A stretch of 64,000 bases of DNA from Ophiosphaerella korrae (taxonomy: Eukaryota > Ascomycota > Dothideomycetes > Pleosporales > Phaeosphaeriaceae), in NCBI GenBank assembly GCA_028456385.1, contig JALNQF010000093.1:107196-171195 (forward strand). Reading direction: 5' to 3'. Positions 1-10,895 of the stretch are shown here, one piece after another. The notes beneath the pieces are model-generated. The model was not told the origin of the DNA and made no database searches. It saw only the letters and a list, made by a program, of their open reading frames with translations. Position 1 is the first letter of the stretch; the number at the start of each line of letters is the position of its first letter. The position numbers and the translations under genes are program-made.

Positions 1-298
1 TGAGAGTCGAGCGCACAGAGGGGGCGGGAGGGGCAAGGTTGGCCATTGCGGGGCAGCAGAGGGGGTTCTACGTATGTAGGGGTGAAATGGCACACTGACC
101 CCTCATAACTGGCTGGCACGAGGAGTGAAGACCGCTTAGTGAGAGCACTATCTGGGGCTGAGCCACAATGACGACGTTGACACTGATGGGCATGACGAGG
201 GGCGTGGCTGTTGTGTCCCAGCCTGGCCATAGCTCCGGTCGAGTCCTGGGTGTGTGTATATCTGTCGCATAACACCACCAACACAAACACCAACCAAC

Positions 299-1114
299 AT
301 GGCCCCCCACAAGGCAAAATCGCGCGCCCAGCAGCAGCAGCAACAGGCGCCACCACAGCCGTCAGACTACGAGACGGATGCACCGCCACCAGCCCTCGAT
401 GTGCCGCTGCCAGCCCCACGCTCCAACGAGGAACTGAATTTCTCGGTGCTGCAGCGCGTATACCCTGAGCTGCTCGATATCGAGCATGTCACGCCCTATG
501 CCGCCCTGTATACGTACAACATCGACACGCAGCAGTGGGAAAAGATGGGCATCGAAGGCACCCTGTTCATCTGCCAGCTAACGCCCTCGTCTATTGGCGC
601 CGAGCGCTACTGCGCTATCATCCTCAACCGCCGTGGACTCGATAATTTCTACATTGAGCTCACCAGCACCGACGAGATGGAGGTCACCGACCCCTATGTC
701 ATCCTGCAAGGCGACCAGGTCTACGGCCTCTGGATCTTCGCCGACCCCCCGCCTGCCTCGACCGCAAACTGCCGCGCCGAGACTGCCGAGAAGATGATGG
801 AGGTTGCAGACAGGGCAAGCGCGAGCCGCCAGGCCAAGGACCAAGCTGGCAGGAATGGCCTCAAGGACGCGACTGGGCAGCTCGAGTCAACGTCGGTGCC
901 CATGGGCCGCCAGCTCTCACTCCGTGAGCTTTTTGACCAACAGCGCGAGCAGGACGCCGCCTTCAGCGTGCACGATCACCATAGCCGCCCAGTGCCGGAC
1001 ACGTACCATCACCAACAGAACTATGGGCCGCCGCCCAATGCCGCGCCAGCACAACAAGATGTGCTAGGCCAGCTATTCATGAAGGCACGCCAGGGTTACA
1101 ACGGCCCCGGCTGA
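299..1114 (+). CDS. dcp1: mRNA-decapping enzyme subunit Dcp1 (EVH1-like domain)
   Basis: Single-exon gene of 271 residues. The start chosen is the ATG at 299, in a strong context (CAACATGG); an upstream in-frame start at 254 is not needed. After a Gln/Pro-rich N-tail, residues about 40-170 match the Dcp1 EVH1-like fold: the ELNFSVLQRVYPE opening helix, the ALYTYN and QQWEKMGIEG strands, and the NRRGLDNFYIEL and VYGLWIFAD segments. The C-terminal part holds a leucine-rich helix (LSLRELFDQQ) and a low-complexity His/Pro/Gln stretch. In the family, Dcp1 activates Dcp2 for removal of the 5' cap in cytoplasmic P-bodies. The 298 bases before it are its presumed promoter; I saw no distinctive motif there. 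Confidence 0.92.
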   Translation: MAPHKAKSRAQQQQQQAPPQPSDYETDAPPPALDVPLPAPRSNEELNFSVLQRVYPELLDIEHVTPYAALYTYNIDTQQWEKMGIEGTLFICQLTPSSIGAERYCAIILNRRGLDNFYIELTSTDEMEVTDPYVILQGDQVYGLWIFADPPPASTANCRAETAEKMMEVADRASASRQAKDQAGRNGLKDATGQLESTSVPMGRQLSLRELFDQQREQDAAFSVHDHHSRPVPDTYHHQQNYGPPPNAAPAQQDVLGQLFMKARQGYNGPG

Positions 1115-1454
1115 GGCCGTAACCCTCCTACTGCACACGAATAACAGAAAGCCATCATGGGCCTGCCGGAACTCGTAGCTAACGCCAGTGAGCCCATTTA
1201 TAAAACGTGGCCTACCGAGAGAGCACATGACAAGAAGCACGAAGTCGTCGCGATACCACATTGGGAATGGTTTGCGGCTGTAACTCAGAAAGCCAGGAGC
1301 ACATCACCTAACAGCCCGTTTTTAAAGGCTGGCTAGAGCCAAGCGTTATGTACATTCTTTGATTGTGCATGCCCTGCTTGACCACCTATTCCGGGGTTAT
1401 GTCGGCTTCAAGCATATCAAGTACGCATTGCCGATTCGAGTAGCCTAATCAAGT
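1115..1454. other. Convergent 3' intergenic region, no gene seen
   Basis: About 340 bp between the tail-to-tail dcp1 and hydrolase genes. It should hold both 3' untranslated regions. I see no conserved coding frame. Confidence 0.6.
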
Positions 1455-2597
1455 CTACTTCTTCTGTATATCCTGCGCAACGATCCCCTTCACATACCCA
1501 GCCACCCTCTCTGCAACCGGCACCCCGTGTCGGATGCAAAACCCATGCGGCCACCCTTCCCTCTCATCAACCTCCATGGCTGGTTTCCAGTTCTCGCCCA
1601 CTCCGTCTTCCTCTTGTACATCGCCCCAACTGAATCTTCCACGCGTCCTAATTAGTGCATCCCTTGTCTCGTTCGCAACCCAGTGATCCTTGCTCGCGAA
1701 TAGAAATTTCAGAGTCGGCCGGGGATGTGGATGCTTCGATTTTGGCGCATCGGCTGCTGCTCCCCATACATCTTCATCCCAGATGTCAGTGTCAATCTGG
1801 AACATTTCATCGCGCGCCATATGCAATGCTTGCTGGACGCCGTGAGGAGATTTGACAAACGCAGCAGTCGTACGAGAAGCATCTTCCGGAAACCCCATAA
1901 CAACTGCCACGATCTTAGCCAGAAAATTCAAAGGCATGAACATCGTCAGAAACCATGCCAGCATCGCGATAAGTGACGCAAAATTCGCGTTTTTGAGAAA
2001 AGGCTGTAGTCACATGATTAGCACATATAAATCGTAAATCCGTGGCGTAAAAATCAAACATACCGCAGCCTTGATCCCACTCTCACTTCTCGCAATATCC
2101 ACAATCGCAGGGAAAAGCCCTACAACGCCCGTAATCCTCGTGTCAAAATCATCACCCGCCAGCCCATGTGCTCTCAGCCGCCTCACAATCTCCAACGCAA
2201 TATACGCGCCCACCGAGTGGCCCACAAGAATAACTCTTACATCTTTGCTTCCCTGGTCTTTTACTTCTTCCACCAGCTCCACGACATCGTCTTCCGCATG
2301 GCGGATCTGATCCTGCAATCCGTACGGCGGACTTTTGCGAAACTTTGCTGTTTTGATGTCTGCTGTTTTCATCTCGAAGCCTGAGAGGGAGTGGCCGTAG
2401 ACTTGGAATTCCACGTCGCGGCTTGACGCTGTACCGGACGAGAGAAGGCCATACAGATGCGTCAGGAATGTAGAGTAGTATTCAATCAAGCCTGGGTTGC
2501 CAGTGAGGAAGTAGATGATGTACACTTTCTGCGCGGCTTTTTTGCCTGGTTCTGGAGGCGTGCGCAGGTAGATTTTTGAGGTGGGAAGGGATTGCAT
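1455..2597 (-). CDS. Lipid-droplet-associated hydrolase (LDAH-like serine hydrolase)
   Basis: Two exons, 2597-2064 and 2003-1455, with a 60-bp intron at 2004-2063 (GTATGT donor, CTAAT branch, CAG acceptor, phase 0), giving 360 residues. The N-terminal signature FLTGNPGLIEYY and the nucleophile elbow ILVGHSVGAY (Ser about 128) are typical of the LDAH family of alpha/beta hydrolases. The likely catalytic His lies near the C-terminus in HGFCIRHG. A hydrophobic hairpin around residues 190-215 (MLAWFLTMFMPLNFLAKIV) fits the lipid-droplet-targeting region of the family. The substrate is uncertain; cholesteryl or neutral-lipid ester turnover has been proposed for homologues. The gene looks intact. 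Confidence 0.88.
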
Positions 2598-3096
2598 TGT
2601 GGGATTTTTTATTCATAGAGTGACTTTTAGGAGAAGAGGATTTGGGCTGAGGTTTGATGAGGCTTTAAAGGTGTAGATGTTTTGGCGAAAATGCACGAAA
2701 AAAATGGCGCGTTACTGGGTTTGGTATGGTTGTTTTTTTTTTGTACCTAGGAAGACATGAACTAGTTCGACGCTTGAACGTTAGAAGATGAACTAAAAGG
2801 TCACCCAGTGCGTAGGATAAGAATTTTTAAGTGGTTATGTTTCTTGGGGAGTGATGGGTCTGTTATTGCTACCTGATTGCCTTTTTGGTTTTGGCTAAGA
2901 TATTTGTTAGGTATAGGTATTGCCTTGCTTTAGAGTACCAACCAATCAACGTAGTCTGAATAACTGATGTGCAATGCAGGTGTATAGAAGTCAGTCATAT
3001 CAACATATTGAGATCTGATGAGGAATCGATTTCACTTGATTCGAACAAATACGTCATGTCAAAGAGAAAATAATAGGAAAACACAGTTATTAGGCT
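2598..3096. other. Intergenic, no gene seen
   Basis: About 500 bp of AT-leaning sequence upstream of the hydrolase and downstream of the GRF gene. It contains a T9 tract near 2735. No supported coding frame or RNA gene. Confidence 0.55.
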
Positions 3097-3863
3097 TCAA
3101 ATTTCCTTGCGGCGTATCATGGCGCTGATTTCCGCATCAGTAAACCCTCGTTCGTAACCATGGTCGTCTTCGCAAGCCTCCCAGAATTTGCAAGCCTTAT
3201 CCTGACACGAAAAAAAGGCTCCCCAAAGCCTAGTATTTTGATTGCGCATGTTTCGTGCTACAAGTCGAGATCGGATCTGGCAGCGGCAAGTAGGATTCCA
3301 TGAATTGATGCCCCGGTCATCTGCAAAGCCGTTGAATGACTTACAGGAATTGTTGGAGCACACTCGATAATTCCTTCCACTGTTGGGATTGAAGCTTCTT
3401 TCGTCCGCACTACGCAAGAGTCTGTTGGGCGCCCTTCTTTCACAGACAAAGCAGTGTCCGGCGTTATTCGCCTGTGAAGTGTAACTTGAGTTAGGCGTCC
3501 AGGCACCGGGACTTTGAGAGTAGGCTTGATTGTATACTGTTGGTGATGGCAGTTCGATAGCTGGAGGCGGAGAAGGAGAGTAGATTTGATCATGTGGAGC
3601 TTGATATGCACTCGGGCTAGCAGTGGCTTGATATGCAGTTGGGCTGACAATGGCTTGATATACAGTTGGTCTGGCAGTGGCTTGATATGCACTCGGGCTA
3701 GCAGTGGCTTGATATACAGTTGGACTGGCAGTGGCTTGACTAATTGTCAGTTGGGGCCAGTCGGTCCAAGAATGCTAGTCTTGGACTCACAGTATGTATA
3801 TTCATATCCAGGTCGGGACAATTTGCGATCCTTGGACCGTATTAATTTGCTGAACATTCCCAT
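3097..3863 (-). CDS. Small protein with nonapeptide repeats and two GRF-type zinc fingers
   Basis: Proposed exons 3863-3791 and 3734-3097, intron 3735-3790 (56 bp, GTGAGT donor, CAAG acceptor), 236 residues; this splice is my inference from phase. After a short basic N-terminus come six near-identical nine-residue units (YQATASPSA type), encoded by a 27-bp tandem array at about 3600-3734. A Pro-rich linker follows. The C-terminal half carries a CFVC...GRNYRVC...C arrangement and then CRC...GAFFSC...CKFWE, which looks like two GRF zinc fingers (C-x2-C, Gly-Arg/aromatic-C, C-aromatic-W). GRF fingers in other proteins bind single-stranded nucleic acid. The neighbour is a HET gene. The function is unknown. 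The 9-mer array may vary between strains. Confidence 0.6.
3600..3734 (-). repeat. 27-bp coding tandem repeat (five to six units)
   Basis: The sequence repeats a 27-base unit (core TATCAAGCCACTGCTAGC) about five times with few substitutions, each unit encoding one nonapeptide of the GRF protein. The unit length is a multiple of three, so copy-number change would keep the frame. Confidence 0.85.
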
Positions 3864-4745
3864 GGTGAACGGTAAGGATTCTGCGACTGTAACTTTGAAA
3901 GCGCTCTTGGAGAAGCCTTCGTCGTACTCTTATGCTCCTACAACATACCTAAAAGTGCCCAAATTCAGTGCAAGGCTGAAATTGATCGACAAGTCTCATT
4001 TATTATCAGGGCCGAATAAGAAGCAGATACGTACTTGGCAATAAGCCACTGCAGTGCAGTGTTTCGAATACCGAATGGGCTCCATTGGGTTTTCTGACAG
4101 CCAATGGTTTTGGCCCCAGGGCTAACAATTGTTAGGAGGATCAGCTGACCGGGTATGTATAAATCTAAATAAGGGTTATTACTCGCCTGTTATGCCATCC
4201 GTGAGCGAGTAGGTATGCACCATAAAAGGAGCCTACCCTGGACGGAACGATAAGAGATAGCCATTACACAACGCTTATGGGCAACCCAGCCGCAACAGTC
4301 GGCGAATCTCTAGCTTAAGCGCTCGGGATCGGTTAAGCATACTGATAGGTATCTCTGCCGTTCACTCGGATATTTTATACTCAAATGAAGGTAGCTTGTG
4401 GTAGAAACCTCGCGGGCGGTTACACCCCGCCCGCCGAATTTGGACATGGTAGAGTCCAGAACGCTAGGCCTAATTTGACTTCAACCTCGGAGCTAATTAC
4501 GTCGTAAAGGTGCACCTATCAAGAAATAGCACAGCTAATATTGTTGGAAACGATCAGAAAATTAGCTAAATGCTAGACAGAAGTGTATTTTTGCTTGCGC
4601 TTTCTAAAAACCATTCCTACCTAGGTCTAGAAGCAAACCTCACCAGCGCTGCCTAATTCGGCGGTACTCAGCGCCAGTGACTTACCCCTCATACTCTCAG
4701 CTTGCGCCATTCCCTCAAGCCCAAACGCAGCCCTTGAGTTCCATC
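3864..4745. other. Intergenic between divergent GRF and HET genes
   Basis: About 880 bp between two divergently transcribed genes, so it should contain both promoters. A weak TATA-like TATTTTATAC lies near 4370. Open frames here are short and have no recognisable product. Confidence 0.5.
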
Positions 4746-6627
4746 ATGTCATCTCCTCTGACGAAGACCGAGTACTACGAATATGATCAGATACCTCAAA
4801 CCAACTTCATCCGTTACTTATCGCTCCATGCTGGTTCAGCTGAAGATCCACTTGAATGCACCCTCCAGGCAGTGCCAATGGAGGAGGCAAACTTCGAGGC
4901 TGTGTCTTATGTTTGGGGTAGCGACGCGAGAGACCAGCAAATCATCTGTAATGGACGGACTCTTACTCTTACTACCAACCTTTTTCGGGTTCTACGTCGA
5001 ATCCGCCAGCGAAATGCAGCGAGAAACATATGGGCAGATCTCATATGCATCAACCAGGAAGATTTAGATGAGAAGTCTCATCAAGTTGCTATTATGGTAG
5101 GATCCTCAGATTGGCCATACCACGTACGTCAACTAAAGACTCTAGGGATCTATCTACCGCCATGCAAGTCGCGTGCTCATTCATATGGGTGATGATGATA
5201 ATGACCATGGCCCGCATGTGGTTTCCCTCCTGAATGAAGTATGCTCATATATGGACAAAATACTCCCTACACTACCTAAGCAGTGGAACAAGTTTCCTTA
5301 CCCTGAGCATGACGCCCAAATTCTGACTGATCCAAGATGGGAATCCCTCCAACTACTTCTACAAGCTACTTGGTTTACTCGTGGCTGGGTGGTACGTGAA
5401 ACTGGACTTGCTCAGGAAGGTCTGGTGTTTTGGGGTGAGAGCGAGTTCAGCTGGGATTCGCTCATGCGCACGTGCCTCTGGGTATGTTTGCGAGCTACGA
5501 GTATATACTATGCCCAAGGCTTGGACAAATTGGCCCCTCTTGCACATCTTGAGCTGTACGAAGATCGTAATCCAAACTTTGCGAAGTTGCTTACTACCCC
5601 GACAACATGGGTGGAACAAAGCCTTTTAGGCTATTTGATATTATCGAAGGATTTGAATCTCAAAGATCCGCGAGACAGAATTTATGCCTTTCTGGAGCTA
5701 GTGCATGAGGAGCGTCAGGTTCGTATACGGCCCAACTACAAAGACTCATTTTTACTCGTCTATCGGCAATTCGCAGTAGAGTACATTCGGTCTACTGGAT
5801 CCATTGGTTTACTGATCGGTGTTGAGCATGATAGCCAGTCCCTGGAATCCGAAATTCCATCCTGGGTACCACGGTGGGATATAAGGATGACAAAAAGCGG
5901 ATATGCTTTTGCGCCACCAGACTCCGGTTATCAGATACTCACATCACGCAATGAACTCACTAGTGAACCCAAGGTTACAGATGAAGTCGCACTAGTGGTA
6001 AGAGGGGTCGTCATGGACTGCGTGCATTATGCATCAGAAGCACTTGACAGTTCCACAACCACAATAGACAAAGTATTTAAGATTTGGCAAGCTATACGGC
6101 ATCTCGCTCAGGAGTTTCCCTATCCAAAGCCCTATCAACTTTGTGCCTTGCTCCATGTACTTACTGCAAACACAAGAGATGGAGACCCCTTTGAATGGCA
6201 ACAAAGTATGGCTGCATACTACCGTACCCTCTACGAAATGAACGGAAGTTCCGATGATGTGGATTTTGCGGACTGGGTTGCACACCCAGCGAAGCCAAGC
6301 TCAATCGATTTATTCAGCAATTGTATGAATAGATATACGCATAACAGAAAAATCATCCTCACAAAGCGAGGATACATAGGTCTGGCACCCTGGGTAACTC
6401 AGAAAGATGACTTGTGTGGCATCATATTCGGCTGCACTACACCTAGCATACTACGAGAGTCAAGCACGATCGACACCTTTAAATATCTAGGCGCAACCTT
6501 CATACTTGGTAAAAATCATGTGAAGACTGAAGATGGGCGAGTACACTTCGTCGATATCTTGGGAAATTCCAAAAGCAAAGATTGGGTGGACTGGAACATA
6601 GACGAACAAGTAGTTTGCTTATGCTGA
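4746..6627 (+). CDS. Heterokaryon incompatibility (HET) domain protein
   Basis: Exons 4746-5096 and 5146-6627, intron 5097-5145 (49 bp, GTAGGA donor, CTCTAG acceptor, phase 0), 610 residues. The HET core is plain: FEAVSYVWG, then IWADLICINQEDLDEKS, then QVAIM joined across the intron to GSIYRHASRVLIHMGD. The long C-terminal part has no domain I recognise, as is usual for HET proteins. HET-domain proteins can trigger cell death on fusion of incompatible hyphae, but most members are uncharacterised, so allorecognition is only a family inference. No NACHT, ankyrin or WD repeat is present. The frame is intact. Confidence 0.93.
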
Positions 6628-7560
6628 GTCTCAAAAGGTACTTGCTTACGTCGAGCTATGATCTTATAACTTATCTGGGATCGAAGGGCGGGGGTGCAGA
6701 CGACTAGAGCCGTTCTTCCTTTATTATTGTGAGGCCAAACTCACTATCCGGCTATAATTTCGTAAGCAAGCAACATCAAGGTCAGTCTTAAACAGCAAGT
6801 GTTCAAATTTGTATAGCTCTATACCAATTGTGTATTTGCTAACCTTCAGCATAGTGGGTCATACGTGACCTCACTGTATTGGCCGAGTGCGAGGAAGAAG
6901 ATAGTGCTAAGCATGAGGTACATGATGGGCATTATGTTGTGGAGATTCTATCTATAAACGACAAAACATAGTGAGTATTAGGTTAAGAGTTTGCTCTGGA
7001 AACCACACTCCATCAGCCGGACTTATACCTAGGGTTTGTCGACCACGATAACTCCAAGTTATTTTATGATCATGTGGACTCCTGGGGGTTGATGAGCCTC
7101 TACCGTTGTGTCTAATACATTATGGGGGCGCAAAAACGTTCGAATTCCTTTGACTGCCACTTCAATGATTCCACTGAACTAGTTTTTGATAATGAACTTC
7201 GACTTCATTCTTGCTGCGATTCCAAACTATTGACGAGCTAACATCATTTCTTTCCGAATAAATCACAATTGCCTTAATCGTCTCCTCCTTTAGTTCGAAG
7301 CTTCGAGGTCATGTCTCTCGGGCCGTCGCAGTAATAGGAACTTCCTGATTTCCAACTGAAACTTGATGTTGTTAAAAGTCATTTTCTCTAGCTTTGAACT
7401 AGACCGTAAAGATGTCAAGTATATCGCTTGCTGGCCTAGCTAATGAGAGCGTCATGCGTATGACCCGTAATACCTTCAAGTAGTATAAGATGATATCGAA
7501 CCGGCCTAGGCTAGCTCTCTACATATTCCATTCCGGATCCCTGACATTGCGAGAAACATG
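6628..7560. other. Intergenic, no supported gene
   Basis: About 930 bp between the convergent HET and chitinase genes. The minus strand has short protein-like stretches around 7060-7370 broken by stops, but I recognise no family, so I do not call a gene. Confidence 0.5.
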
Positions 7561-8859
7561 CTAAAGTTCAGTTCTTTCGTCATGCCCACCCTCAGATTTA
7601 CCAGCAAACAAAGCGAAGTTTACTGCTTGCAAGTGTCTGAACTTCGGCGCATCTTCTCCCAAACCCCACGCAAACCAACCGCCTAACGCCCTGTTTTGCA
7701 TCACGGCTGGTAACTTGATTTTGATTGCTTCTGGTGAATCCCAAGACCAAAATAAACGCTCCGTTTTATCCCAATAGAAATGTCCACCTCCTTTCTCATC
7801 ATACGTGCCGTGCTCCAGGGCTTTTTGGAACGACTTTCCGAGCTCATGGGGTACTTCGTCGTGCCATGAAAACGCACCAGCCTTTCCAAGATCAGAGCCT
7901 GTCCTTGGGTCCTCCATAAGGTCTGTCAAGCATCCAATGGGTTGTTTCCCACAATCGACGTCAATGGCAGTTTTGAACCACTTTACATAGAACGCCAAAC
8001 CCAAATTCGTTTTCTTTGGCGGGACGCCGCAGCTCAGGTATGCGTCAATCGCCTCAAGGGAGTTTTTTATACCGGTGTGATGCTTGGTTATGTTATCTCG
8101 CCGGTTCATCAGATCATAAGTCATAACGTTAAGGAAATCGACCGATTCTAGGATATCTGGTATTGTAGAGTGCGTAAATGCTATCATATCTCTAGGGAGA
8201 CCCGGAACGGCTACTGAGATGATTTTTTTAGGGCCAATAGCGGCTCGTATCGCGGAAAGTAGCATAGGATAGGCGGAAATCTCCCACCTTTTTCCAGAGT
8301 TTGGATGAGTGATGTAATCTTCGCCATTGCCCCTTCAACGTCGTTAGTCTTTCCCGATAACTGCATATAAAAATAAATTCTTACCCCGGGTATTCCCAAT
8401 CGATATCCACTCCATCAGCTCCAGTTGTATCTAGCATAATTTTGACGTTTTCCGCAAACAGTTCTCTGCTTTCTCCGGTCATTGCGGCTCTTTCAAAACC
8501 TTCTGTATTTCCCCATCCCCCGATGGCCACCTGTATGGAAGTCTGCTTGGCGAACTTTGAACGCACTCCCTCAATTGTTGTGAACAATGGCCACTCAGTC
8601 CGATTTACGTCGTTGAAGATTTCAGATCGCATGAACGCCAGCGCGACGTGTGTAATGTTTGATATCAGAGTCAGGTTTGGTACAATATTGTGCTGCCTAG
8701 TTACCTTTAATTATATTCAAGTGGGTATTAGTAAAAATCTTACCCAGTAAGGTACATAATAGACCTCAATTCTGATGCTTGTGTGATCATCGAAAAGGTT
8801 GTCATACCTAAAAATAGCACAGGAGACCAGGTAATCCAGATGAAAGGAATCTTCTTCAT
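7561..8859 (-). CDS. GH18 chitinase, secreted
   Basis: Three exons, 8859-8744, 8696-8385 and 8332-7561. Introns are 8697-8743 (47 bp, CTAG acceptor) and 8333-8384 (52 bp, ACTAAC branch, GAAG acceptor), giving 399 residues. The N-terminus is a probable signal peptide (MKKIPFIWITWSPVLFLG...) ending near TQA-SEL. The catalytic DGVDIDWE motif places the proton donor at about Glu140, followed by YPGGNG. Other family landmarks are YLTGQH, THVALAFM, IGGWG, MTYDLMNRRD, FYVKWF and FAWGLGED. Family role: hydrolysis of chitin beta-1,4 bonds. No chitin-binding or anchor domain is visible. A role in wall remodelling or mycoparasitism is inference. Confidence 0.93.
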
Positions 8860-9147
8860 TGTATTGATCCAGTGTGATCACAATATGTCGTAAATTCCTA
8901 TTGGTGATGGAAGGTGAGAGTAGGGAAGTCGAAGTACAAATGGCATTATAGATGCCAAGCCGCTAAAAACTCTTTGACTTCCAGTTCCAGGCACCATTGT
9001 TCCCCACTATTCCAATCTGTAGTACTTCACATCAAACCATGTTCTAGTCAATCTGCTCTTGATTCATCGATTGTAGTTACACCGCTAACTTGAAGTAAAA
9101 TATAGGGACGTGCATTGTACTCTGAAATTGACTCTCTACTTCCAAGA

Positions 9148-9945
9148 TTAGATCTTGACACTGGCAACAATTGGCCCACCGGCTCCGGCTTGGACTAACA
9201 CAACAGCCCCTTCGCCGTGCTTCATGGAAGACTTCGGGGCCAGAAGCTCCGGAGTAAGATTGCCACCACTCCACTCTCCAATCTTCGTGTGCTACGTCAC
9301 CATATTACGATACTTGATCTTCTTGCCTTTATTGGTTCCCTTTTCAACCTTGACAACTTCTTCGTGGTCACGATAAAGAACAATGAAGATATCATGGACT
9401 TCTGCCTCGGATTTTTCGGAGTCGATGCGAATCTCGGTATCATTGGCATCCAGATAGATGTGCCAATCTCTAGCTTTGAACATGGACCAAGTGCGACTAA
9501 CAAGATCGCCCACCTCAGTCTTCCCTTCTGCTCCATTGCCGTGCACTGCGCCATTAACCACGATTTACGGTGTGAACAAACTGCTTCGCTGCCACTTTTT
9601 ATATACTCCCTCTGTCGGCGGTCAGATGCGGAGTTGGCGAAAGTGTCTTTCTAGCCCAAATGATCAAAAATAGTTATATTATAACTCAGAAGGAGAAAGT
9701 TCGGATTCATGTGGCTTCAAGAATGCCAGGCACAACAGGTGGACAGGCTTTCCATCCCTGGGATTGGAAGAGTTTGACAATGGTCAGAGACTCGACGCCA
9801 ACGAAACACGCTGATGTATGAACATGTGTTGGATCATCGGCTACCACATTACCGCTGTGATCGAGGTTGACTGTGCAAGATAAGGGTGCAGGCCTCTTGC
9901 GTGGGAAGTTATTGAAGAGAGTTGAGGATCGTTGCCATGATAGAA
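9148..9945 (-). pseudogene. DUF1223 protein pseudogene
   Basis: A DUF1223-like protein can be followed across this minus-strand stretch: VESLTIVKLFQSQG and KACPP, then LLLSY and FDHLG, then IVVNGAVHGNG, then IGEWSGGN and VLVQAGAGGPI. It is broken several times. In-frame stops sit at 9651-9653 (TAG where Trp is expected), 9565-9567 (TAA where Gln is expected) and 9292-9294 (TAG). There is a one-base frameshift at the A/T run near 9596-9600, another shift near 9690-9710, and no credible start codon. Two or three of the stops fit CpA-to-TpA change. Intact family members are secreted, thioredoxin-like-fold proteins of unclear function. No intron explains the stops. Confidence 0.8.
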
Positions 9946-10895
9946 AGGTTACTTTTCGAGATTGCTGATATGGCTAGGGCTTGAAGATGGGGACCTCAAG
10001 ATTAGGCTGATTTTTGTACGTTTGATGTATTGTTTCCTTGATGGTTGAGTTTGTTGCTTTTATACATTTCGATCACCGCACAGCCACACTAGGCATTTCC
10101 TAAACTATACTTGCATAACAGTTTCTCAGCTAGTATATTCTTGCTTGATGCCCGACGCTTGTTGATATCGTACTCGACTCGGGACGAGATTGGTTTCCTA
10201 TCTACCACGTTCATGCCTAAGCCTACAAAAGTGGAAAATGGGCATGGCGTCGGCGACAAGGCAACTATTTGGACCTATTCTCGGAATCAAGAACCGATAT
10301 GTGAGGCGGTTACACGACCCAACATAACCTGATTGGGATATATATACTAATCCCAAAGGGGTTAGAATGCGCGAGCTGCAGCGGGAAGTGGGGGAGGGAT
10401 GATTTGGTGCAGCACTGTCAGCTTCAGCCTAGATTCTAATATTTGGAATTGCAGTAATCTTTTGAATGCCGGAGCGGATTTCCTAGTACTATTCTGAAAT
10501 CGGCCAGTGGATGTATACCTTGGCGTCATTATAGCTGTATAGACAAACTTGGAATTCGACAAAGAATGTGAGGAACAAACAACTGTTCTCATATTCGAAC
10601 ACATTTAGACCTTTGCCGCGGTGCACAAACATTTCTATATTATAAAGAGTAAAAAATTGTCGGTTCTGGTGCTAGATTTGAATGATTGACGTACACCACT
10701 GGAATATATTGGTGTAATGTAGTATTTGGATCAACTATCAAGCATATAAATAATACTAAGTTTTCACAAATATCTAAGAAATCTCATACAGCTTCATAAA
10801 TAATCTTCCCAAGAAAAATTCTAGGTTCAAGAAATTTTTGTTCTGGAGACATAAAGACAGAACCAAGTTGCACCGATTATGTGCATGAAAACTAC
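9946..10895. other. Intergenic, no gene seen
   Basis: About 950 bp of AT-leaning DNA downstream of the transcription-factor gene. Short open frames, for example at 10111-10332, have no recognisable similarity and no gene-like structure. Confidence 0.5.

Noticed and set aside
3258..3692. 144-codon minus-strand frame with HIKPL repeats
   Set aside because: It is the wrong frame of the same 27-bp repeat; the other minus frame carries the cysteine-rich zinc fingers.
7060..7370. Protein-like minus-strand pieces downstream of the chitinase
   Set aside because: Short, interrupted by stops, no recognisable family and no splice pattern that joins them.
9217..9654. 145-codon plus-strand frame
   Set aside because: It lies opposite the DUF1223 pseudogene and has no protein-like features of its own.
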